DNA of 64,000 nt from Bacillota bacterium (lineage in GTDB: Bacteria > Bacillota > Ch66 > Ch109), in the NCBI GenBank assembly GCA_013178275.1, contig JABLWZ010000028.1:1-64000 (forward strand), read 5' to 3'. The notes beneath the pieces are model-generated. The model made no database searches, was not told the origin of the DNA, and worked only from the letters and a program-made list of their open reading frames with translations. The position numbers and the translations under genes are program-made. This document shows, piece after piece, positions 33,555 through 42,136 of the stretch. Position 1 is the stretch's first letter. Every line of letters starts with the position of its first letter.

Positions 33555-35527
33555 AGCGCATCCACCTCCGCCAGTAGTTGTTCGTTGGTAAATCCTTTGA
33601 GATCGATCGCGTTGGTGCGGCAGGCTACGGTGCACGCTCCGCAGCCCTGGCACAGCCCGCTGTTGACTTCGGCTACCTGCCGCTCGATGATCTGCCCGTG
33701 GGCTCTATCTTTGATGGTCTTAAGCGAGATGGCCTTGTAGGGACAGATGCTGAGGCAGAGCCCGCAGCCGCTGCAGTTGGGCTCGAATACCTGGGCGATC
33801 ATGGGGCTGACGGTCATCCGGTCGTTGGCGAACAGCCCGCAGACTTTGACGGCGGCGGCGGATGCCTGGGCGACGGTGTCGGGGATGTCTTTGGGGCCCT
33901 GGCAGCACCCGGCCAGGAATACCCCGGCGGTGAAGGTCTCGACCGGCTGGAGTTTGGGATGGGCTTCCTGGAAGAATCCGTCTTTGTCGTAGGAGAAGCC
34001 GACTTTTTGGGAGATGTCTTCGTAGCCCTGGCTCGGCACCATGGCGGTGGCCAGCACGACCAGGTCGGCTTCGACTTCGACCGGTTTGCCGATCAGGGAG
34101 TCTTCGCCCCGCACGATGAGCTTGTCGCCCAGCTGGTAGACTTTGGCGACTCGGCCTCGGAGATACTGTACGCCGGCGTTTAATGAACGCTGGTAGAATT
34201 CTTCGTAGCCTTTGCCGGCGGTCCTGACGTCCATGTAGAAGACGTAGGCCTGGCCGCCTTGGATTTTTTCCATGACCTGCATGGAGTGTTTGGCGGTGTA
34301 CATGCAGCAGGCCCGGGAGCAGTAGCTCTTGCCTTTGGTGTCGTCTCGGGAGCCTACGCACTTGATGAAGACGACGCTCTTGGGTTCGTGGTTGTCACTC
34401 GGGCGCTTGAGCTTCCCGCCGGTGGGGCCGGAGGCGTTGACCAGCCGCTCGAAGTGCAGCCCGGTGATGACGTCGGGGTATTTCCCGTAGCCGTATTCGC
34501 CGTAGGCTTTGGCCCAGTCGAACTGGTCGAACCCGGTGGCCATGACGATGGCGCCGTAGGTGTCGGTCTTCGTCTGGTCTTGATCTTCGTAGTTGATGGC
34601 CCCGGCGGGGCAGAGTTTTTCGCAGATCTTGCACTTGCCGGTGGTCAGGAATCTACAGGTCTTGGGGTCGATCACGGGTTTATTGGGTACGGCCTGGGGG
34701 AAGGGTTTGTAGATGCTGGTGCGTTTGCCTAACCCCAGGTCGAATTCGCTGCTGATCTTGGTGGGGCACTTGGTTTCGCAGAGCCCGCACCCGGTGCACT
34801 TGCTGTAGTCGACGTACTTGGCTTTCTGTTTGATGGTGACTTCGAAGTTCCCGATGTAGCCTTTGACTGCTTCTACTTCGCTGTAGGTTAGGAGTTCGAT
34901 GTTCGGGTGCTGCGCCGCAGCACTCATCTTGGGGGTGCTGATTCAGGCGCTGCAGTCTAAGGTGGGGAAGGTTTTATCCAACTGGGCCATCTTCCCCCCG
35001 ATGGTCGGTTCTCTTTCTACTAAGGTGACTTGAAAGCCGGCTTCGGCGATGTCTAAGGCCGACTGCATCCCGGCGATCCCGCCCCCGATGACCAGGGCTT
35101 TTTTGTTGATGGGGATGCTGCTGGGCTCTAATGGTTTGTTTTTGATGACTTTCTGGACGGACATTCGGATCAGGTCGATGGCTTTCTGGGTGGCGGCTTC
35201 TTTGTCGGCGGCGTGCACCCAGCTGTCCTGCTCTCTAATGTTGGTCATCTCGAACAGGTACGGGTTGACCCCGGTGCCGCTTAAGGCTTTCCGAAAGGTG
35301 TTCTCGTGCATCCGCGGGGAACAGGAGGCGACTACTACTCGGTCGAGCTGGTGTTCGCCGATGGATTTTTTGATGACTTCTTGTCCCGGTTCGGAGCACA
35401 TGTATTTGTAGTCGGTGACGTACGCTACGTCGGGCCAGCTCTTGACGGCTTCGACGACTTTGCCGGTGTCGATCGCCCCGGCGATGTTGGTCCCGCACTG
35501 GCAGACGAATACGCCTACTCGTTTCAT
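33545..35527 (-). CDS. hdrA: HdrA-like subunit, selenoprotein with in-frame UGA
   Basis: A 660-residue HdrA read through TGA at 34943-34945 (residue 195). It has an N-terminal [14 protein letters not shown] domain, [13 protein letters not shown], and an FAD-binding fold ([19 protein letters not shown]). The ligand region is [17 protein letters not shown], where most HdrA proteins have Cys. [42 protein letters not shown] and a C-terminal [12 protein letters not shown] follow. HdrA carries the bifurcating FAD and several clusters; here it would link FlxABCD to HdrBC. AAGGAGGGA precedes the ATG, which overlaps the hdrB stop as ATGA. Without readthrough both halves would be useless fragments, so recoding is the simplest reading. 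Confidence 0.9.
34907..34923 (-). promoter_or_regulatory. SECIS-type stem-loop of hdrA
   Basis: On the minus strand GTGCTGC pairs perfectly with GCAGCAC around GGC, starting 19 bases after the UGA. It is GC-rich with G in the apical loop. A competing CAGCAC/GTGCTG pairing that begins nearer the UGA is also possible. Confidence 0.6.
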
Positions 35528-36516
35528 GCTTCTCCCTCCTTGGCGGCCGCTTCGCTTTTGGCTTTGGCGGCGGCGGCTTTGGCCGCCGCGGCTTCGGCCT
35601 TGGCTTTGGCTTCGGCTGCTGCTTTGGCTTTGGCTTCCCGATCGGCGATGATGTTGGCTTCCCACTGTTTAAAGAAGGGCGCCGGGCTTACGAAGTGTTT
35701 GTTCATCCCCAAGGCCCCCGGCTCGATCCCCAGCGCCAGCCCGATCAGTTCGGTGAAGTAGAAGATGGGGAATCCGAGCTTGGTGTGGTAGGTTTTTTCC
35801 ATGTCGGTCTGCCGCATCTCGAGGTTGACCTGGCACAGTGGACAGGCGGTGACGATGCAGTCGGCTCCGCTGGCTTTGGCGATTCTTATGACGTCGTAGG
35901 ACATCTTCATCATGATGTCGGTCCGCGGGATGGCGAGGTTCCCGCCGCAGCACTCGACTTTGTACGGCCAGTCCAGCGCTACTCCGCCCAACGCGTTCAT
36001 GAGCTTATCCATGCTCTGCGGGTTTTCGGTGTCGTCGAAGCCGGTGACGTTCTGGGGCCGCACCAGCAGGCACCCGTAGTAGGCCGCGATCTTCAACCCG
36101 GTGAGGGGTTTTTCTACTTGGGTTTTGATGGTGTCTACTCCGACTTGGTTGACGATGATGTCGAGCAGGCTGTAGGATTTTACTTTGCCGCTTAGGGGCT
36201 GGCCCAGGATTTCTTCGAGCTTGGCTTTCTGTTTGGGGTCTTTGATGGCGGCTTCGGCTCCCCGCAGCCGGTTGAAGCACCCGGCGCAGGGTACGGCGAT
36301 GTCCATCTCCATGCCTTCGGCCTGGGCCAGGGTCCGCGCCGGCAGCGCCAGCGCCAGCTGGTGGTCGGTGCAGTGGGCGGAGGATGCTCCGCAGCAGTTC
36401 CAGTCCGGGATCTCGTTAAGTTCGATCCCGAGTTTCGGGGCTACGGCCTGGGTGCTCATCCCGTATTCGATCCCGGTGCTGCTTAAGGAGCACCCCGGGT
36501 AGTAGGCGTATTTCAA
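35524..36516 (-). CDS. hdrB: HdrB-like subunit with a low-complexity C-terminal tail
   Basis: A 330-residue HdrB with the cysteine-rich CCG domains: YYPGCSLSSTG, NCCGASSAHC, PCAGCFNR, YYGCLLVRP, VECCGGNLAIPR and TACPLCQVNLEMRQ. In methanogens these ligate the two noncubane [4Fe-4S] clusters that reduce a disulfide. The last 45 residues are a repetitive Ala-Lys-Glu tail (EAKAKAAAEAKAKAEAAAAK and on), absent from HdrB proteins I know. The start is TTG 36516, overlapping the hdrC stop as TTGA. The physiological disulfide or other substrate in bacteria is unknown. Confidence 0.9.
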   Translation of the reverse strand: MKYAYYPGCSLSSTGIEYGMSTQAVAPKLGIELNEIPDWNCCGASSAHCTDHQLALALPARTLAQAEGMEMDIAVPCAGCFNRLRGAEAAIKDPKQKAKLEEILGQPLSGKVKSYSLLDIIVNQVGVDTIKTQVEKPLTGLKIAAYYGCLLVRPQNVTGFDDTENPQSMDKLMNALGGVALDWPYKVECCGGNLAIPRTDIMMKMSYDVIRIAKASGADCIVTACPLCQVNLEMRQTDMEKTYHTKLGFPIFYFTELIGLALGIEPGALGMNKHFVSPAPFFKQWEANIIADREAKAKAAAEAKAKAEAAAAKAAAAKAKSEAAAKEGEA

Positions 36517-37076
36517 TGCCCTTCACCCCCTTTGGTCTTATCGAATACCCGTCTCAGGGTACCCAAGCCTTTGATCTTGTGCGGCATCAGGTGCATCTTC
36601 CCTTTGCCTAAGGCGGTGGGGCCCATGGCGGCGTCTTTGAAGGGCTGCAGGCTCTTTAGGTTAAAGGCCATGATCAGCCCCAGCTCGTGCACCCGCCCGA
36701 ACAGCTTGACCATCTGCAGGAAGCTGTCGTTGAAGATCTTGATGTTCTTCTCGGTGAGCTGTCCTTTTTTACCAGCTTCGACTCTTAGTGCGTCCATCAG
36801 CTTCGCCGGTTCTACTCCCCGCGGGCACCTTGCACTGCACGTCTCGCACGCGGCACAGATCCAGATGCTGTGCGTTTTTAGGGCTTCTTCGATCATCCCC
36901 AGCTGCATGAATCTCACGATGGTCCGCGGTCCGTAGTCCATCGCGAAGGCTACCGGGCAGCCCGCGGTGCATTTGCCGCACTGATAGCAGCTCAGGATGC
37001 TTACTCCCTGCTCCTTCAGCTCCGCTAACAGCGCCTCGTCTCCCGGCTTTCTCCTGATCTCGATCGCTTCTCCCAT
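36513..37076 (-). CDS. hdrC: HdrC-like iron-sulfur subunit
   Basis: A 187-residue HdrC with two [4Fe-4S] motifs, CYQCGKCTAGCPV and CAACETCSARCPRGV, and helical surroundings (IVRFMQLGMIEEAL). It carries electrons between HdrA and HdrB. I chose ATG 37076 (GAAGGGTGG upstream); the frame extends to 37133 but the extra residues come from the leader hairpin region and are not family-like. It is the first gene of the seven-gene operon. Confidence 0.9.
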   Translation of the reverse strand: MGEAIEIRRKPGDEALLAELKEQGVSILSCYQCGKCTAGCPVAFAMDYGPRTIVRFMQLGMIEEALKTHSIWICAACETCSARCPRGVEPAKLMDALRVEAGKKGQLTEKNIKIFNDSFLQMVKLFGRVHELGLIMAFNLKSLQPFKDAAMGPTALGKGKMHLMPHKIKGLGTLRRVFDKTKGGEGH

Positions 37077-37124
37077 TCTACCACCCTTCCCTAGGCCGGT
37101 TTTGTTTTTTATAAAGCAAAACTC

Positions 37125-37152
37125 GGCCTTCACCCAGCCCTTGGTGAAGGCC
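37125..37152 (-). promoter_or_regulatory. Leader hairpin ahead of hdrC
   Basis: GGCCTTCACC and GGTGAAGGCC form a perfect 10-bp stem, extended by AACTT/GAGTT pairing. On the minus strand it is followed by GAGTTTTGCTTT. It lies about 50-75 bases before the hdrC start, so it could attenuate the operon. Confidence 0.5.
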
Positions 37153-37480
37153 CAAGTTACACTTACTGGAAAAAAGATGAACCCCTGAAGATTGTATACA
37201 AAAAAATTAATATGCCCCGAAATCTATACTATTATACAGAATTTTAATGTAATCCGGCCGGAAAAGCAAATTGTGAAATCCATCATAATCGTCTTTCTTT
37301 CATCTATAATTAATATCTTATGTATATTTCTTCCATTTTTCATCCTTCTTACCAGCGCTTCCAGGAAAAGATTTAAAAACGGTCACACTTCCGCCATGGA
37401 TATTACAAGACTCCGTTTTACACCGGGAGAAAACGAGGCGGCCGTCCTTAGAAAACTATAGCACGAAAGGAGTAATCGAG
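37153..37480. other. AT-rich divergent intergenic region
   Basis: About 330 bases, much lower in GC than the flanking genes. It must contain promoters for hdrC (minus) and for the small secreted protein (plus). A plus-strand frame (37192-37461) is open but has no ribosome site or recognisable similarity, and I do not call it. Confidence 0.4.
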
Positions 37481-37915
37481 ATGAAAAAACTGATTGGTCT
37501 TCTGCTGGTAACAGTTCTTACTTTTGGGATGGCGGGGGCGGTCTCCGCCAGCGAAGTTGAGAAACAGAAGGCAACCGCTGAAGTCATAACATTATATAAA
37601 AAGCTCGAACGAGCTGGACTCACTGTGGGGGATAATAAAAAATATAAACGCTGTAAAATAAACTATGATATTATAAAGGGGATTTACGCCAAACGGATTC
37701 GGGGGTATAAGAACTCTTGCTTACAGCCTATTTTAACTTCATCGTGGGCCTGCTCTTCGACTGGGGCTACTGGGCGGTGGTCTTTGGCATGGCGCTGGAG
37801 AGCGCCTGCATGCCGGTACCCAGCGAACTCGTGCTCCCATTCGCCGGCTACCTGGTCTCCCAGGGCCAGATATCGTTCCTGGAGGCGGTCTTCGCCGGGG
37901 TCCTGGGCGGGATGA
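37481..37915 (+). CDS. Small secreted protein, 3' part run into the dedA gene
   Basis: The frame begins with a clear signal peptide (MKKLIGLLLVTVLTFGMAGA, cleavage near VSA-SEVE) preceded by AAAGGAG, then about 55 Lys-rich residues ending around RIRGYKN. From about 37715 it merely shadows the dedA gene in another frame. The original C-terminus therefore seems lost at a junction where AT-rich DNA meets GC-rich DNA. I do not recognise the family. The true end may be anywhere after residue 78. Confidence 0.4.
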   Translation: MKKLIGLLLVTVLTFGMAGAVSASEVEKQKATAEVITLYKKLERAGLTVGDNKKYKRCKINYDIIKGIYAKRIRGYKNSCLQPILTSSWACSSTGATGRWSLAWRWRAPACRYPANSCSHSPATWSPRARYRSWRRSSPGSWAG

Positions 37916-38316
37916 TCGGCTCGGTGGCCGCGTACGCGGTGGGCCGTTACAAGGGCCGCGATTTTATCCTGAAGTACGGCCGGCCCTTCATGATCAACGA
38001 GAAGAACATGGCGCGCGCCGACGCCTGGGTCGAGAGATACGGTGACAAGGCGGCGTTCTGGGCCCGGTTCATGCCGGTGGTGCGGACCTTCATCTCGCTG
38101 CCCCTGGGCATCGCGCGGATGGACTTCAAGCGGTTCTTCCTGTACTCGCTGGCCGGCAGCCTGCCCTGGACCGTGGTCCTGATCTACGGGGGCAAGGTCC
38201 TGGGAGAGAACTGGGAAAAGGTCAGCGATTACGGGGACTGGTACGACCTGGCTCTCGTCTGCGTCCTGGCGGTGATCCTGCTGTACTTTGGGATCAAGAA
38301 GCTGCGCAAGCGTTAA
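37717..38316 (+). CDS. DedA-family membrane protein
   Basis: A 199-residue DedA/SNARE-associated protein with GYWAVVFGMALESACMPVPSELVLPFAGYL near the start, a GGMIGSVAAYAVGRYKGR segment and the ARFMPVVRTFISLPLGIARM motif with conserved arginine. The C-terminal membrane helix ends in KKLRKR. Family members support membrane homeostasis, often as lipid scramblases or flippases (undecaprenyl phosphate, phosphatidylethanolamine). The only early start is TTG 37717, without a ribosome site, because the upstream DNA is a foreign-looking junction; the native start may be altered. Expression could depend on readthrough from the small gene upstream. Confidence 0.85.
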   Translation: MLTAYFNFIVGLLFDWGYWAVVFGMALESACMPVPSELVLPFAGYLVSQGQISFLEAVFAGVLGGMIGSVAAYAVGRYKGRDFILKYGRPFMINEKNMARADAWVERYGDKAAFWARFMPVVRTFISLPLGIARMDFKRFFLYSLAGSLPWTVVLIYGGKVLGENWEKVSDYGDWYDLALVCVLAVILLYFGIKKLRKR

Positions 38317-38468
38317 GTCCTGGTCTTACATATTTTAAATGCAGTTCTCCGGTGCTACCGATTAAGCTTCTGGATCAACCCCAGAAGACGGCGGTAAGGT
38401 TCCTTCAAGGCCTCCGACGGTGTTTCCCAGACCGTCCTCCCCACCCGGGGGAGTTCCCCGACCCGCTC

Positions 38469-38963
38469 TCAAAAGGGAAGGGGGTCGGCTATCCGCTCCT
38501 CTTCGAAGTGCTCGAACAGGCTCAGCATGCCGGGCTCGTTTTCGGCCCAGTGATGGGAGTTCACCATGGTCGGCACCACCAAGTCGATTCCCCTTCCACC
38601 CCGCAGGGACTTTACCCCGGCTTCAAGCTCCAGCAGTTCCTGGATATCCAGGTCTTTCAGCCGGGTGGTCGCCAGCAGGCACCCGTCCCCGGCGATCAGC
38701 CCTCCGACCGATTCCCGGCGTCTCCAGTCGAGGTCGATCACATTCCACTGCCCTCTATCCATCCTGTCGAGGTCATTTTGAACCGATAACCGTTGCGGTC
38801 CCCTGGAAGCCAGGGCAATCCAGTCCGCCAGGTCGCCGGGAGGAAGCCCCAGGTCGTACATCTGTACCGGCCGGCCCTCCATCAGGAGCCCGAAGCCCAG
38901 GTTTACCGCCAGGCTGGTCCGGCCGGTCCCGGCCTTCGGGGAGGTGACTACGATCAGCGGCAT
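38469..38963 (-). CDS. MinD/ParA-like P-loop ATPase, interrupted by TGA
   Basis: A 164-residue protein opening MPLIVVTSPKAGTGRTSLAVNLG, a deviant Walker A motif of the MinD/ParA type, with DLGLPPGDLADW and an NVIDLD Walker B-like strand. The frame stops at TGA 38469-38471 after IADPLPF. It then continues in frame for 37 more codons (ERVGELPRVGRTVWETPSEA and on) to TAG 38355. This continuation looks like the usual end of ParA/MinD proteins. The intact gene would thus be about 202 residues (38355-38963). A nonsense mutation, a sequencing error or recoding are possible. GGGGGA precedes ATG 38963. Confidence 0.7.
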   Translation of the reverse strand: MPLIVVTSPKAGTGRTSLAVNLGFGLLMEGRPVQMYDLGLPPGDLADWIALASRGPQRLSVQNDLDRMDRGQWNVIDLDWRRRESVGGLIAGDGCLLATTRLKDLDIQELLELEAGVKSLRGGRGIDLVVPTMVNSHHWAENEPGMLSLFEHFEEERIADPLPF

Positions 38964-39138
38964 GCCAATCCCCCACTCCTTATTTCCTTTCAATAATATC
39001 TCAGCCTGATCTGTCAATCGCAGCCAGTTGTTGATAAATAAAGGATACCGCCTGGTGACGGTATCTGAGTTAATAAAAGAGTCAGCTCATTCAAGCTTTT
39101 GCCCGATCGTCTGTCCAAGGGTTAACCTGGGTAGAAGA

Positions 39139-40572
39139 CTACTTATTATCACTCTGCTTGTAGTACTTCTCCCACAGTTCAATGCATTTTATATCGTATT
39201 CAGTCGGGGATGCACTCGATTCCGCCAAACCAGAATCCAAATCCTCGAAGAAATCGGTCAAGCTGGAGCGGACATTGGCATCATTCGCGGCCATATCGCA
39301 TAACCTGCTCAGAGACTTGTAACGGGAGTAAGTTCTATCCATAAGTTCGACCCAGAGATCGGCGCACTCTCTTACATCACTGTTGCGGGTGGTGAAAGAT
39401 TTTGCCAGTTGGCGGCTCGCCTCTAGCCGGGGCAGGATGTGGTTGTTGATCCTCGAGGAGCAATCCGCGAACCTATGCTCCTTGCCGCTTTTGGTCATGG
39501 CATCGAGGTCCTCATCCACTCCCTTTAACTTCGAATACCAATCCGACCTGGCCTTGATGAACTTGGTGATCTCTCCGTCCAGCACCAGCGGTTTGCCGTT
39601 CTTGACCTGGTCGTAGTACTCCAGGGGCACGGCGAAATTCAGGTTCTGCCCGTTGACCTTCTGCCAGGTGTTTATCCCCACGACCTCGCCGTCCAGGGTG
39701 ATCAGAGGCCCGCCGCTGTTCCCGGGAGAGATGGGAGCGGTCATCTGGATGTATTTTATCCCATCCTCCTCCCTGAATCCGCTGACTATCCCGGTGGAGA
39801 CCGTGTTCTCCAGGCCGAAGGGGTGGCCGATAGCTACAACATCCTGGCCTTCCTTGATATCCTTCGAGCTGAGCCGCTGGTAGATGTACTTGAACTTCTC
39901 TCCCGGGGCCTGGACCTTGAGGATCGCCAGGTCGACATCAATGTCGATCCGGTCCACGACAGCGGTGTAATACCTGTTGTTATACGCCTTGACCTTTATC
40001 TCGTAAGCGCCGGTTACCACGTGGGCGTTGGTGAGGACGGTGTCTTCCGTGATGAAGAACCCGCTCCCTCTTTTTTCCTCGGTCTCGATCCTCACCATCG
40101 TGGGTTTGATTAAGTTGAAGACATCTCCCGCAGAAGAAACCTTGCTCGATTTAAGAAATACTATCTGATTATCCTCGTCCCAGTTCACCTCACAGCCCAG
40201 CGACTCGGCGATGAAGCGGAGGGGGACCATGGCCCGGCCGTCGATTATCTGGGCCGGCACGTCCAGCTGCGACTCTTCCCGGTTGCCCGAATAGGCCCGG
40301 GTGCTGTCGATATAAAGCCAGACCCGCTTCGCGCCCTTGTATCCGAAGACCTCCTGCTTATCGGGATTCCAGTCAACGGTTCCCCCCAGGGCATCGAATA
40401 TCGCCCGCACCGGCACCAGAACCCGGCCGTCGACCAGGGACGGAGGGGTATCGGTGTAGACATACTTGTTGTCGAGCACCAGCTTGATCTCAGCGGCGGA
40501 GGCGCCCCCAACCCAGGTGGCCGATAATAATATAACCAGAAGGATACATATCGAAATATTTGCCTTTTTCAA
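39139..40572 (-). CDS. Secreted HtrA-like serine protease with copper amine oxidase N-like domains
   Basis: A 477-residue exported protein. The signal peptide (MKKANISICILLVILL) follows TTG 40572, which is 8 bases after GGAGGA. Two stalk-type copper amine oxidase N-like repeats (PSLVDGRVLVPVRAIFDALG, IDGRAMVPLRFIAESLGC) occupy about residues 30-145. A trypsin-like domain follows with the catalytic triad TNAHVV (His), DVDLAIL (Asp) and SPGNSGGPL (Ser). There is no PDZ domain; a helical C-terminal region of about 130 residues takes its place. It would act at the cell surface in protein quality control or processing. It is divergent from cydAB. Confidence 0.85.
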   Translation of the reverse strand: MKKANISICILLVILLSATWVGGASAAEIKLVLDNKYVYTDTPPSLVDGRVLVPVRAIFDALGGTVDWNPDKQEVFGYKGAKRVWLYIDSTRAYSGNREESQLDVPAQIIDGRAMVPLRFIAESLGCEVNWDEDNQIVFLKSSKVSSAGDVFNLIKPTMVRIETEEKRGSGFFITEDTVLTNAHVVTGAYEIKVKAYNNRYYTAVVDRIDIDVDLAILKVQAPGEKFKYIYQRLSSKDIKEGQDVVAIGHPFGLENTVSTGIVSGFREEDGIKYIQMTAPISPGNSGGPLITLDGEVVGINTWQKVNGQNLNFAVPLEYYDQVKNGKPLVLDGEITKFIKARSDWYSKLKGVDEDLDAMTKSGKEHRFADCSSRINNHILPRLEASRQLAKSFTTRNSDVRECADLWVELMDRTYSRYKSLSRLCDMAANDANVRSSLTDFFEDLDSGLAESSASPTEYDIKCIELWEKYYKQSDNK

Positions 40573-40807
40573 ATCATGGAATCCTCCCTTCGTATTTAAA
40601 AGTTCTCTATATTTGGACTGTTTTCCTGCATTCAATATATATTTTTAAAAGATGGGAATCAGACCTGAAGCCGCAGATGTCAGAATCAGGGACCGGGCGA
40701 TTCCTGAAATCCATATTCTATTGTAACTGTTTGAAGTTAGGAGGAGTTTTTGAACTGGGCGGCGAAGGTAGTAGCTAAAAAACCTTTTTTAAGGAGGGCA
40801 GAAGCTT

Positions 40808-42124
40808 ATGGACGCGCTTTTTTTGGCCCGGCTGCAGTTCGGCCTGACCGCTTTCTTCCACTTTCTTTACCCGCCCCTCTCCATCGGGCTGTCGACCATC
40901 ATCGCGGCGTTCGGTTTCTGGTACTGGCGGACCGGCAGGGATGAGTACGACCAGGCGGCCCGCTTCTGGTTCAAGCTTTTCTCCATCACCTTCGTGGTGG
41001 GGGTGGCCAGCGGCATCACCATGGAGTTTCAGTTTGGCACCAACTGGTCCGAGTATTCCAAGTTCGTCGGGGATATTTTCGGCGCTCCGCTCGCGGCGGA
41101 GGGGGTTTTCGCCTTTTTCCTGGAGTCCACCTTCATGGGTCTGCTGCTCTTCGGGCGCGACAAGCTCTCCCGGGGGATGCAGTTTTTCGCCTCCCTGATG
41201 GTGGCGGTGGGAAGCATCCTCTCGGCCTTCTGGATCATCGCCGCCAACTCGTGGCAGCAGACCCCGGTCGCGTTTAAAATCGAGGGGGGCCGCGCCGTGC
41301 TGACCGATTTTATGGGTGCGGTCTTCAACCCCTCCACCGTCCCCCGCTTCCTGCATACGATCGACGCCAGCTTCATCACCGGCGCCCTGTTCATGGTCGG
41401 GATCAGCGCCTACTTCCTGCTGCGGCGGACCAACCTGAAGGTGGCCCGGCTCTCCATCCGTTACGCGCTCGTTTTTGCCCTGGTCGCTGTCCTGGCCCAG
41501 GGGGTGCTCGGGGATATGCACGCCCGTCAGGTGGGTATGACCCAGCCGGCCAAGCTGGCCGCCTTCGAGGGGCTGTGGGAATCCCGCACCAACGCTCCTC
41601 TTAACCTGCTGGGTATCCCTGACGCCGGACAGGAGCGGACCCACCTGGAGATCGGGGTGCCGGGTTTGCTCAGCTGGATGGTCCACCGCGACACCAACGC
41701 CGAGATAAAAGGCCTGAAGGCTTTCGCGCCGGAGGACCGGCCGCCGGTCCTGGCCACCTACCTGTCTTATAAGTTCATGCTCGCTATGGCCGGCTGGTTC
41801 CTGCTGCTGACGGTCTGGGGCAACTACCTGCTGTTTAAAAACCGGCTGGAAGGCAGCCGACTGTTCCTGTGGGCCGCCTTCTTTTCCATGTTTCTGCCCC
41901 CGCTGGTGAATGAGCTGGGCTGGTTCGCCGCGGAGTTCGGGCGGCAGCCGTGGGTGGTCTACGGGCTGCTGCGAACCAGTGCCGCCGCCTCGCCGCTGCC
42001 CGCCTACCAGATACTCATCACGATCTGCGGGTTCCTGGTGGTTTACAGCGGCCTGTTCGCCGCGATGGTATACTTCATGCGCCGGGTGGTCAAAAAGGCC
42101 GAACTCTCGGAACTCTCTAAGTAG
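40808..42124 (+). CDS. cydA: CydA: cytochrome bd oxidase subunit I
   Basis: A 438-residue membrane protein with the CydA layout. His near the N-terminus (FFHFLYPPLSIGLS) and conserved SGITMEFQFGTNWSEYSKFVGDIFGAPLAAE supply haem and quinol elements, with HTIDASFITGALF, GDMHARQVGMTQPAKLAAFEG and the ENELGWFAAEFGRQPWVVYG-type segment near the end. The Q-loop is short. It reduces O2 with quinol; in an anaerobe the usual role is oxygen removal. AAGGAGGGC precedes the ATG. cydB follows after 12 bases. Confidence 0.95.
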   Translation: MDALFLARLQFGLTAFFHFLYPPLSIGLSTIIAAFGFWYWRTGRDEYDQAARFWFKLFSITFVVGVASGITMEFQFGTNWSEYSKFVGDIFGAPLAAEGVFAFFLESTFMGLLLFGRDKLSRGMQFFASLMVAVGSILSAFWIIAANSWQQTPVAFKIEGGRAVLTDFMGAVFNPSTVPRFLHTIDASFITGALFMVGISAYFLLRRTNLKVARLSIRYALVFALVAVLAQGVLGDMHARQVGMTQPAKLAAFEGLWESRTNAPLNLLGIPDAGQERTHLEIGVPGLLSWMVHRDTNAEIKGLKAFAPEDRPPVLATYLSYKFMLAMAGWFLLLTVWGNYLLFKNRLEGSRLFLWAAFFSMFLPPLVNELGWFAAEFGRQPWVVYGLLRTSAAASPLPAYQILITICGFLVVYSGLFAAMVYFMRRVVKKAELSELSK

Positions 42125-42136
42125 GAGGTGATAGCG

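Noticed and set aside
37192..37461. 89-codon plus-strand frame with a hydrophobic stretch
   Set aside because: AT-rich intergenic sequence without a ribosome site; hydrophobicity follows from T-rich codons.
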